A stretch of 16,261 nucleotides of DNA. It comes from a bacterium. Its GTDB lineage: Bacteria > Spirochaetota > Spirochaetia > JABEVK01. The position numbers and the translations under genes are program-made. Shown piece by piece: positions 7,518 through 14,161 of the stretch. The notes below the pieces were generated by a model. It was not told the origin of the DNA. It searched no databases and was given only the letters and a program-made list of their open reading frames with translations. The stretch lies in NCBI GenBank assembly GCA_021782055.1, contig JAJXVP010000043.1:1-16261 (forward strand). Direction: 5' to 3'. The first letter of the stretch is position 1. Every line of letters starts with the position of its first letter.

Positions 7518-8309
7518 ATGATTCAATCAGTTCGTTTAACCGATAGTCACTGCCATTTGCTGTCGATTGCTAAAAAAGGTGGCGATATTTCTCAAGTTTG
7601 GACCAATTTTTTGGACGCTGGTGGAACTTGGTTGTTGGATGTGGGTATTCGTGAGGATGATGCAGACGAGCGCTTTGCTTTAACGACCTTGGGACCTCAG
7701 TTGCGTTTTTCCTGTGGGGTTCACCCCTCCGAAACAAAAGATTTACCAGACTGGGACCGTTTGGTCAGCCGCTTTCAGAATCCACTCTGTCTTGCTGTGG
7801 GAGAAATAGGGTTGGATTGGTACCGAGGCCGAGAAACAGAGACGCAACAGCTTCAAATTTTTAATACTCAACTTGAAATTGCTGAGCAAGTCGGACGACC
7901 GGTTATTCTTCATGTAAGAGATGCTATGAAAGAAGTGTTAACCGAGCTCAAGCGACATCCTCGAGTGCGCGGTGTCTTTCACTGCTTTTCGGGCACTACT
8001 GAAGATGCACAAGAAGCAATCAAGCTCGGGTTTGCCCTTAGTTTTGCTGGAAATCTTACCTATAAAAGTTCCGAGCCTTTGCGCCAGGCTTTAAAAATTG
8101 TACCTCTCGAGTCTCTGCTGTTTGAAACGGATGCACCGTATTTAAGTCCCATGCCTCTTCGAGGCCAAAGAAATGAGCCAAATAATGTTCGTTACACCAT
8201 TAATTTCGCAAGCGAAATCCTGAAAATCGACCAAGCAGAGCTGTGCGACCAGACAACACGAAACTTTGAAAAACTTTTTGCACCGGTCCTTATTGCTGAA
8301 GAATCGTGA
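7518..8309 (+). CDS. TatD-family metal-dependent deoxyribonuclease
   Basis: A 263-residue TIM-barrel hydrolase with the full set of TatD metal ligands: DSHCHL (His11 and His13), GEIGLDW (Glu96), HVRDA (His132), FHCFSGT (His155) and FETDAPYLSP (Asp205). Family members are cytosolic, divalent-metal-dependent DNases with 3'-5' exonuclease activity linked to DNA repair or nucleic-acid quality control. The physiological substrate in spirochaetes is uncertain. The length matches the family (about 255-265 residues), and no inserted C-terminal domain is present. The ATG at 7518 follows AAGGAAAAG at a somewhat long spacing. The last 20 bases overlap the end of the convergent OmpA-domain gene. It is probably expressed alone. 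Confidence 0.93.
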   Translation: MIQSVRLTDSHCHLLSIAKKGGDISQVWTNFLDAGGTWLLDVGIREDDADERFALTTLGPQLRFSCGVHPSETKDLPDWDRLVSRFQNPLCLAVGEIGLDWYRGRETETQQLQIFNTQLEIAEQVGRPVILHVRDAMKEVLTELKRHPRVRGVFHCFSGTTEDAQEAIKLGFALSFAGNLTYKSSEPLRQALKIVPLESLLFETDAPYLSPMPLRGQRNEPNNVRYTINFASEILKIDQAELCDQTTRNFEKLFAPVLIAEES

Positions 8310-9396
8310 TTTCTACACGTCGGTTTTGCTCGCGACCCTCGGGGGTGGCATTAGTAGCCAGGGGGTCACGAGCCCCTCGCCCTTCATAGACCAGGTTTTT
8401 GGCTGCGATACCCCGCTTTTCTAACTCATGAACAATAGTGAGAGCCCGACTCCACGATAGTTTTAATTCGCCTTCAGGGTTGCCCACGTCAGCCGTATAC
8501 CCAACAACCCGTATTGTTCGACCCTGCATGGATTTTAAAGCGGTGGCTATGGCTTCGAGGCGTTTGTTCTCTCCCGAAAGGAGTATGGCTTGATCAGGTT
8601 TAAAGCTTAGGTGTTCAAGAGTGAGTTTTACCCCATTCGAGGTCGGCGTGACGCGAACGTTGGGTGCAACAGTTTGTAGTTGTTTTGTTAAGGTTTGTGC
8701 CGTCTGAGGAACCTGGTAAGGTTGATCATAAAAAAAGAAATAGAGGTGGAAACCCTCATTACGCAAGACTTTTCCGTTCTGAGCCCAAGTATCGTTAAGA
8801 CGACTGAGCCCAAACAGCGGTAGTCGTGTGGTTATGTCATAGTAGAGGGTCGTTGAGCGTAGGCCGGTAATACCAGGAGCCTCAAATTGGGAACGAAGAG
8901 AGACTTGATAAACTTTTTGCCCTTGGTAGTCCGCCTCTCCCAGATAGGTACAAAGAAGCTTAACCGGCAAGGCGACCGGGTGAGTTTCCCCTAAATCGGG
9001 AACCATAAAGCCCTTGGTGAACCAAGACTGTTGTATTACAAGCTTTTCGGGTAAAGCCGGAGGAAAATTTTGATCGAAGGAAAAGGTTTTATTGGGCTCA
9101 TAGAGCACGGTTTCGTCAAGCTGAAGAGGAATTTCGTGATCAAGGTTTAAGCGGCTTTCCTGTGCTAACATGTGGTGTACCAAGGTACCCTTTGCATTAG
9201 GTGTCCAGGTTACAGAATCAAGACCATAAAAAAGCCCCGAATAATGCCCGTTGGTGAAACGTCTTTCATCGTACCGTTGAATGATTTTCACTGGTATGGT
9301 CGTTTGTGCAGAAATCGGCCAAGAAAAGACCAAAGCAAAAACACCAGCGAGAATCCGACAGGTAAACCGCTCCCGAAAGGCGTTGTTTTTCTGCAT
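8290..9396 (-). CDS. Exported protein with C-terminal OmpA-like peptidoglycan-binding domain
   Basis: From the ATG at 9396 the product has 368 residues; a TTG two codons earlier is possible and would overlap the kinase stop. Residues 1-30 are a signal peptide ending in ISA. Residues about 31-240 form an all-beta-looking region rich in aromatic residues that I do not recognise. From about 258 to the end is an OmpA/MotB domain, with GYTADVG (Asp303), LKLSWSRALTIV and a closing GREQNRRVEI, including the Asp and Arg positions that grip diaminopimelate or ornithine in peptidoglycan. It probably anchors an envelope structure to the cell wall from the periplasm. It directly follows the cNMP histidine kinase gene with no gap, so the two form one operon downstream of flaA. 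A link to the periplasmic flagella is a positional guess. Confidence 0.82.
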   Translation of the reverse strand: MQKNNAFRERFTCRILAGVFALVFSWPISAQTTIPVKIIQRYDERRFTNGHYSGLFYGLDSVTWTPNAKGTLVHHMLAQESRLNLDHEIPLQLDETVLYEPNKTFSFDQNFPPALPEKLVIQQSWFTKGFMVPDLGETHPVALPVKLLCTYLGEADYQGQKVYQVSLRSQFEAPGITGLRSTTLYYDITTRLPLFGLSRLNDTWAQNGKVLRNEGFHLYFFFYDQPYQVPQTAQTLTKQLQTVAPNVRVTPTSNGVKLTLEHLSFKPDQAILLSGENKRLEAIATALKSMQGRTIRVVGYTADVGNPEGELKLSWSRALTIVHELEKRGIAAKNLVYEGRGARDPLATNATPEGREQNRRVEITILQQ

Positions 9397-9398
9397 CG

Positions 9399-10580
9399 TC
9401 AAAGCGACCTGGGATGTAACGGAAAATGCAAATGGAAGGTGGTCCCCAAACCTGGGGTAGATTCCACTTGAATCGAACCTTGATGGGCTTCGATAACGTT
9501 AGCTACAACAAGGAGCCCCAGACCGGTTCCGCCGGCTTTCGACGCCGAGAAAAACGGTTCAAATAATTTTGCCTTTACGTCTTCTGACATACCCTCACCG
9601 GTATCTTGAACATCAATCAGAACACTGTCGTCGGTTAAACGGCTACGAATAGTTAAGGTGCCCCCATTTCGCATTGCTTTTCGTGCGTTATCAACTAAAT
9701 TACTTAAAGCCCGCAAAAGGCGATCATGATCGGCTAGAACTGGCTCATAGACCTGATTGTCTATCACATAGCTAATGTCATTTCCCCGGGCTAAAGAGCG
9801 ATTATTCTCAACAATTTTATTGAAAAGCTGATCAAGAAAGACCACGCCCAGATCGAGACGAATATTTCCGCGAGAATAATCGAGAAGTTCACCCACCATT
9901 CGGTTTAGCCGGTCAATCTCGGCTAAAAGTTTTTTTACCATGCTTTGAAGCCGCTCAGATTCGGGGAGGGCTACCGAAAGCATCTCTGCATAGCCTCGGA
10001 TAATCGAAATGGGATTCCGAAGATCGTGGATCAACATAGAGGCAAATTTTCCTAAGGTGGATAAACGTTCGCTCCGAATCAACTCCGATTGTGCTTTTTT
10101 TAGATCCTCGTACGCTTGTTCAAGTTTAATATTTTTTTGACGTAAGCCGTATTGAAAAGTTTCGTTACTGACACGAACCATTTTCGAAACGGTTTTCATG
10201 ATAAACAAAGCGACTTGAGGATTCTCGAGAATGATTTTACGAAAAGGTAAACGGTCAAGATATAAAACATGCACGCTACTTACCGTTTTAACCGTTGCAC
10301 TGCGAGGAAGCTCGTCGATCAATGACATTTCTCCGAAGGACGCACCTGCCCCTCGAATTGCCAAGATGTCAGCATAGGTTGAGTCGTAGTCCTTCCAAAT
10401 TTCAACTTCGCCCTCGAGGACGATATAAAATTTATCGGGAGCATCCCCCTCACGAAAAATGACAAAACCGGGATTAAAGTGTTCTTCACGACACTGGTCA
10501 AGAATTTTTTTGAGATCTTCTACGGGAAGATCACGAAAAAGCTCCAGGTTTTGAAAATGCTTTAGATAATCACCAGTCAT
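9399..10580 (-). CDS. Soluble histidine kinase with N-terminal cyclic nucleotide-binding domain
   Basis: The start is set at the ATG at 10580, preceded by AGAAGG at a good spacing. A longer reading to 10679 would run through the flaA terminator and is rejected. The 393-residue protein has a cNMP barrel at about 8-135 with an intact cassette (FGEMSLIDELPRSATV, Glu84 and Arg93). A coiled coil follows at about 145-172, then a HisKA domain with the phospho-acceptor His185 in IHDLRNPIS. The HATPase domain has NLVDNARKA (N box), DTGEG (326-330), EPFF and GTGLGL (351-356). No transmembrane segment or receiver domain is present, so it would sense a cytosolic cyclic nucleotide and phosphorylate a response regulator encoded elsewhere. 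It lies just after the flaA terminator and before the OmpA-domain gene. The domain order is certain; ligand and partner are unknown. Confidence 0.92.
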   Translation of the reverse strand: MTGDYLKHFQNLELFRDLPVEDLKKILDQCREEHFNPGFVIFREGDAPDKFYIVLEGEVEIWKDYDSTYADILAIRGAGASFGEMSLIDELPRSATVKTVSSVHVLYLDRLPFRKIILENPQVALFIMKTVSKMVRVSNETFQYGLRQKNIKLEQAYEDLKKAQSELIRSERLSTLGKFASMLIHDLRNPISIIRGYAEMLSVALPESERLQSMVKKLLAEIDRLNRMVGELLDYSRGNIRLDLGVVFLDQLFNKIVENNRSLARGNDISYVIDNQVYEPVLADHDRLLRALSNLVDNARKAMRNGGTLTIRSRLTDDSVLIDVQDTGEGMSEDVKAKLFEPFFSASKAGGTGLGLLVVANVIEAHQGSIQVESTPGLGTTFHLHFPLHPRSL

Positions 10581-10612
10581 GCGTGCCTTCTTTTTCCGCC
10601 GGTATTTGATAC

Positions 10613-10645
10613 AAAGAAAAAAAGAGGAGGCCTCAGCCTCCTCTT
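10613..10645 (-). terminator. Intrinsic terminator after the flaA pair
   Basis: On the minus strand a 10-bp perfect stem (10636-10645 with 10622-10631, AGAGGAGGC and its complement at the core) closes a TGAG loop and is followed by a run of seven T residues and CTTT. It begins about 20 bases after the second flaA stop and ends just upstream of the histidine kinase ribosome site. I see no convincing separate promoter between it and the kinase, so the kinase and OmpA-domain genes may depend on partial read-through. Confidence 0.9.
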
Positions 10646-10665
10646 CAAAACCCTGGATCAAAAAT

Positions 10666-11529
10666 TTACCAGGCGTCACTCATGTCGTCAGGATCACGGT
10701 TGTTTTCAGCGAACAAATCAACCACCGCTGTTAGGTCATCGAAATAGATGTAGTAAGAGCCATACGTTTGAGCAGGATCGAACTCGATTTGCAATTCCTG
10801 GACGGTAATGCCTTGGCGATCATTGTAGCGGGGATCCGTTTGACGGATATTAGGAGGAATCGCAGCCGTTAGCTTTTTCCAGCCGGTAAAAGCTAGGCTT
10901 CCCATATAAATCTTAGCTAAATTCCCAAAATGATCGGTGACAATTAGGTACAGTTGGTTGTTCACGTTGCGTCCAACTACCCAAATCGACACAGTCTTTG
11001 TTATTCCCGGAATGGGAATGGGGCGAATGGGGATAATTTCGGCATTGGTCACCGCTCGGTGCAGAAACTCTACCTTGACGCCTAAGACGTACTTGTCACT
11101 TTCTTTCACATCCCCGGGGATGGGTTTACGATCGGCGGGAGCACCTTCAAACCGACGCAAAAAGATTAAGCCGTCGTCAGGTGGCATCTTTGCTTGCCAA
11201 AACCCATCATCCTCAAACTTGTCGACAGAAACCTCACGCAAATCCTGTTGAGCGGAATTAATCCCAATTTCAGCAGGTTGAGGTGTTGAGACCGAGTTGT
11301 TGTTCGAAGGCGCTCCGGTAGCGGCTTGCACGCCCCCAGAGTTTTGCGAGGAACCTTGAGAGGCCCCTGCTTGAGCACTCTGCTGCGCCGCTGGCTGAGT
11401 AGCATTTTGGGCAGGTTGAGCCGTAGCTGTTGTGGTAGCCGCGGTATTAGCTGGCGCCGTGGTAGCGGTTTGGCCCCAGGCGAAAGCTGTTATTCCTGTC
11501 AGAACAAAAATAATGGCAAGTTTCTTCAT
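10666..11529 (-). CDS. flaA: FlaA family flagellar filament sheath protein with low-complexity N-terminal insert
   Basis: A 287-residue exported FlaA paralogue. Residues 1-19 are a signal peptide (ending AFAWG). Residues about 21-85 are almost entirely Ala, Thr, Gln, Ser, Asn, Pro and Gly, a disordered linker not present in the neighbouring paralogue. The FlaA domain follows from about 98: VSVDKFEDDGFW, the WVVG strand, GSLAFTGWKKL and IPPNIRQTDPRY, ending in YIYFDDLTAVVDLF and an acidic tail DPDDMSDAW. In spirochaetes FlaA proteins coat or localise along the FlaB core of the periplasmic flagellum and influence filament shape and stiffness. The start lies 3 bases after the upstream flaA stop, with GGGGAAG as ribosome site, and a strong terminator follows. 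I cannot say which numbered FlaA of Treponema it corresponds to. Confidence 0.88.
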   Translation of the reverse strand: MKKLAIIFVLTGITAFAWGQTATTAPANTAATTTATAQPAQNATQPAAQQSAQAGASQGSSQNSGGVQAATGAPSNNNSVSTPQPAEIGINSAQQDLREVSVDKFEDDGFWQAKMPPDDGLIFLRRFEGAPADRKPIPGDVKESDKYVLGVKVEFLHRAVTNAEIIPIRPIPIPGITKTVSIWVVGRNVNNQLYLIVTDHFGNLAKIYMGSLAFTGWKKLTAAIPPNIRQTDPRYNDRQGITVQELQIEFDPAQTYGSYYIYFDDLTAVVDLFAENNRDPDDMSDAW

Positions 11530-11532
11530 GGC

Positions 11533-12327
11533 TTACTTCCCCTGTTGGTTCGTGGACCAGTATTTCGCGACAATGGACGGCTGAGCCAGGTCCCGGCCAT
11601 CAAAGGGTGTTTGCTGCATATCGGTGAGAATATTCAGCTCTTTAAAATACACATAGAAGTTATTGACACGCTCAGTGGGATCGGTCCGGACAACCATATC
11701 AGTCAGCGTCAGTCCTTTATACTCGGGAAGGTAGCGCTGAGTTTGTGGAATGTAGCTGGGCACATTGACCTCAAGGTTTTTCCAGCCCGCAAAATCCAAG
11801 CTTCCCACGTTCAGAACATAAGGTATACCATCGGCGTCTCTAAGGTGAATTTCGAGAGTATAGCGGTAGTTGGAACCCCAAACCCACACATCAATTCTCT
11901 TGACAATTCCTGGGAGCCGAATTGGCGCCGGGACGGGATTTCCATACGAGTCTTTTTTGTTAGGGTCAGCAGGGTAAATTTCAATAAAATTGTAGCCCTC
12001 TCGATCGAACCGTCCGTTGATACCTAAACTTTGAATATTTAGATGATCTGGATTGTTATAGAACAAGGCTTGGGGCCAAGCGGGAACGTACGTCAAGCGT
12101 GGGTACTGAATGTCGCCGATTTTGCTGGCGAACTTACTTCCTCTGGCTACCCAGATGCGATTTTCCTTGTACTCTTTCCCATCGATATTCCAGACGCGTT
12201 GATTGGGATCGTTAAAAGTATCAATGGTAATCGACTCAAGTCGCTGGGAAACCTGGTCAGCCCATACAGGGGCCGAACTCCACGCCAACAGCAACGTCAG
12301 ACCCCATAAAAGTCTGGCTTCTTTCAT
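11533..12327 (-). CDS. flaA: FlaA family flagellar filament outer-layer (sheath) protein
   Basis: The start is the ATG at 12327, directly behind GGAGGAG; an upstream ATG at 12399 would swallow the promoter and is rejected. The 264-residue product has a signal peptide at about 1-23 (ending PVWA) and then the FlaA fold: ITIDTFND, RIDVWVWGSNYRYTLEIHL, NVGSLDFAGWKNLEVNVP, SYIPQTQRYLP and NNFYVYFKELNIL. The GSL-F-GWK-L-IP-IPQ block is shared with the next gene. The protein is exported to the periplasm, where it would form the outer layer of the flagellar filament. The pair is a likely tandem duplication that has diverged strongly. Expression is driven by the consensus promoter at 12367-12395, leaving a 5' leader of roughly 33 bases. 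Confidence 0.9.
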   Translation of the reverse strand: MKEARLLWGLTLLLAWSSAPVWADQVSQRLESITIDTFNDPNQRVWNIDGKEYKENRIWVARGSKFASKIGDIQYPRLTYVPAWPQALFYNNPDHLNIQSLGINGRFDREGYNFIEIYPADPNKKDSYGNPVPAPIRLPGIVKRIDVWVWGSNYRYTLEIHLRDADGIPYVLNVGSLDFAGWKNLEVNVPSYIPQTQRYLPEYKGLTLTDMVVRTDPTERVNNFYVYFKELNILTDMQQTPFDGRDLAQPSIVAKYWSTNQQGK

Positions 12328-12366
12328 GGCTAACTCCTCCGAGGGGTAAAATACAGGGCAAACTGA

Positions 12367-12395
12367 ATTATATAGGACGCCTAGGGGCTTGTCAA
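12367..12395 (-). promoter_or_regulatory. Consensus sigma-70 promoter for the flaA pair
   Basis: On the minus strand TTGACA (12395-12390) and TATAAT (12372-12367) are both perfect matches to the housekeeping consensus, separated by exactly 17 bases. Transcription would start near 12360, about 33 bases before the flaA ATG. The -35 box sits 5 bases beyond the stop codon of the upstream lipoprotein gene. Such a perfect promoter predicts strong, constitutive transcription, as expected for a structural protein. Confidence 0.9.
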
Positions 12396-12399
12396 ACAA

Positions 12400-13218
12400 T
12401 TAGGAGTGAAGCTTAACGCTTTTCCAGGGCAAGTTAACCAGATCGTGAGGGGGCGCACTCAAGGCTTGCTGAACGATTTGATAGGCGGCACTGCCGTCGG
12501 GGGTCACGCTAACGGACCAGTCCGGGGCCGAGACCCGAGGAACAAAAATTCCAAAGCGGGCGGTGGAAGCGGGAAGTCGTGGTATTAAATCAGCAGAAGA
12601 GGGGCCAAACAAAAGGAAGATTGCCGGGGTTTGTGGAGGAATATGTCCTAAAAGAGCTTCTGGGGCGGTTTGTTGTGGTAAAACCGTATAAAAGGTTAGG
12701 GGAGCGTGCGGTAAAATCTTTGACCAGCTAGCTAACAGTGCTTCACGGTCAGCTTCTGAGGAAGAGTCCCCTACCAGTGCTAGGGCGCTGGCAAGGTTGC
12801 GGTTTTTCGCCCATGAGGCCGCTGATTCTCCTAGCAAAGACCAGCCTTGAGTTGTCGACCAGCTAAGACGGCTGGCACCTGGGACGGTTGTAGTCGTACC
12901 CGGAGGAGCTAGCCAAAACCAGCGAGTGTGGGGGTTGAGCTTTTTCCAAGCGGTGATTTGACCTGTAGTAGGGCGAAAGGCAAGAACGATGGTCTTCCAG
13001 CGTACCCCTGGACGACTGACTAGCGCTTGGACGCTGTTTTCGATTTGGTTGCTAGCCAGAGTTTCGACCGCAGCTCCTTCCCAAAAGGGTCGGTCTTGCC
13101 AGCCCAGGGCGACAAAGGACGTTGCGGTCAACTGGGCGGGAGTGGCAAAGTAGCCATTCTGGGGTGAACAGGAAGTAAAGAGAAAAAGAATCCCCAAAGC
13201 CCCAAAAAAATCTTTCAC
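12400..13218 (-). CDS. Lipoprotein of unknown function
   Basis: A 272-residue protein with a short lipoprotein signal: a charged N terminus, a hydrophobic stretch, and LFTSC placing the acylated cysteine at residue 17. The loose lipobox (Ser before Cys) is accepted in spirochaetes. The mature part is rich in Ala, Pro, Ser and Trp. It has alternating hydrophobic strands (KTIVLAF, ALALVGD, AIFLLFGP, RFGIFVP) in an alpha/beta rhythm that recalls a periplasmic-binding-protein fold (Bmp-like or type I), but no diagnostic motif confirms this. The start is GTG at 13218 with no clear ribosome site. It is transcribed toward flaA, but flaA has its own promoter directly after the stop, so shared function is uncertain. 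It diverges from the repeat lipoprotein gene. Confidence 0.75.
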   Translation of the reverse strand: MKDFFGALGILFLFTSCSPQNGYFATPAQLTATSFVALGWQDRPFWEGAAVETLASNQIENSVQALVSRPGVRWKTIVLAFRPTTGQITAWKKLNPHTRWFWLAPPGTTTTVPGASRLSWSTTQGWSLLGESAASWAKNRNLASALALVGDSSSEADREALLASWSKILPHAPLTFYTVLPQQTAPEALLGHIPPQTPAIFLLFGPSSADLIPRLPASTARFGIFVPRVSAPDWSVSVTPDGSAAYQIVQQALSAPPHDLVNLPWKSVKLHS

Positions 13219-13270
13219 CGGTGCAGACTAGATTTCTTGGAAGAATTCGTCAACCACTGAGTCCTTTTTC

Positions 13271-13299
13271 TTGCTTTTCACCGATCATCCCGCTATTCT
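13271..13299 (+). promoter_or_regulatory. Candidate sigma-70 promoter for the repeat-lipoprotein operon
   Basis: TTGCTT (13271-13276) and TATTCT (13294-13299) are 17 bases apart, with partial matches to both consensus boxes. Transcription would start about 20 bases before the ribosome site GGAGGT of the gene at 13325. This is the best candidate in the 106-base divergent gap. The match is moderate, so the call is tentative. Confidence 0.45.
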
Positions 13300-13324
13300 C
13301 GAAGCAATAGCATGGAGGTAAAGC

Positions 13325-14146
13325 ATGCGAATTTTTCCTGTGATCGCTCTGGTGGCTATGGCTCTAGCATCCTGCGCCACGGCCCCACAAAACTCTCCCT
13401 CGCAGGCGGCGCCTGTGGCAGCCCCTACTACTTATAAGGAGGCTCTACCAACACTCGTAAAAAGCTTTTTCGCGAATGGCGATGTGGCCGGTTGGGTTCA
13501 GACCACCTACGATAGCCAGGGTCGCGTTACCTTACGCGAAACCTATAACGGGACGGGAGCTTTGTTAGAACGCACCACCGGCAGCGAAAAAGGAAACGCT
13601 TGGCGGTTGACAACTACCAATATGCAATCGGGGAATTTGGTAGATTATGAAGACATCGTCTACGACGCCCATGGAAACGTGTTGTCCGAGACTTTTCTCA
13701 ACGCAAAAGAGGTCCCGCAGTCAGCCAGCGTATATCAGTATAATAAGGACGGCCAGCGAACCGAGTGGATTGCCAAGACCGGAGACTCAGGTATTCAAGC
13801 CCGCACCGAGTATCTGTTGGATGCAGAAGGGCACAACGTTAAAACCGAAGTCTATGACGGTGGCAACAACCTCCTCGACGTATTTGAATCTACCTTTGAT
13901 CCTCAAGGAGACCTTTTGTCGACAAAAGGCACGGACTCTTCAGGAAATTTGATCGAAAAAACTCTCTATACCTGGGATAAAGGTCGGTTGGTAAAAAAGG
14001 AAAGCTATGTTCCGTATTTGAGAACCTGGGACTACACCTACGAAGGGACCAATACCGAACCGTCGGACATTACGATGTCGGTGCGAGGAAATGTCACCGA
14101 AAAGCAAGCGCTGACCTATGCTTGGATCACACGGACCAAGGGTTAG
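13325..14146 (+). CDS. Lipoprotein built of 26-residue YD-like repeats
   Basis: A 273-residue lipoprotein: signal residues 1-16 with lipobox ALASC (Cys17), then a Pro/Ala-rich tether to about residue 36. The body repeats a motif of the form aromatic-D-x-x-G. YDSQG is at 62, YDAHG at 113, YNKDG at 139, LDAEG at 165, FDPQG at 191 and WDKG at 217. The last five are spaced exactly 26 residues apart, and the first is about two units earlier with a degenerate unit (EKG at about 88) between. This resembles RHS/YD or MORN-like beta-repeat proteins, suggesting an extended beta structure on the outer or inner membrane surface. No enzymatic domain or toxin tip is present. The ATG at 13325 follows GGAGGT. 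The HEAT-like protein gene follows after 15 bases, in the same operon. Function unknown. Confidence 0.82.
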   Translation: MRIFPVIALVAMALASCATAPQNSPSQAAPVAAPTTYKEALPTLVKSFFANGDVAGWVQTTYDSQGRVTLRETYNGTGALLERTTGSEKGNAWRLTTTNMQSGNLVDYEDIVYDAHGNVLSETFLNAKEVPQSASVYQYNKDGQRTEWIAKTGDSGIQARTEYLLDAEGHNVKTEVYDGGNNLLDVFESTFDPQGDLLSTKGTDSSGNLIEKTLYTWDKGRLVKKESYVPYLRTWDYTYEGTNTEPSDITMSVRGNVTEKQALTYAWITRTKG

Positions 14147-14161
14147 TAAGGAAAAAGCTGT

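Noticed and set aside
7278..7526. Small minus-strand open frame containing VVKLVDTRDLKSL
   Set aside because: This is the familiar false translation of a tRNA-Leu gene, which lies at 7384-7469.
10581..10679. N-terminal extension of the histidine kinase to 10679
   Set aside because: The extra 33 residues run through the flaA terminator and the flaA stop region, have no ribosome site, and precede the natural cNMP domain start at 10580.
11326..12027. 233-codon open frame on the plus strand across both flaA genes
   Set aside because: It is antisense to two well-supported FlaA genes, has no recognisable domain and no ribosome site, and its composition is typical of a frame shadow.
12328..12399. 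Longer start for the first flaA gene at 12399
   Set aside because: It would put the consensus promoter inside the coding region and bury the signal peptide. GGAGGAG precedes the ATG at 12327.
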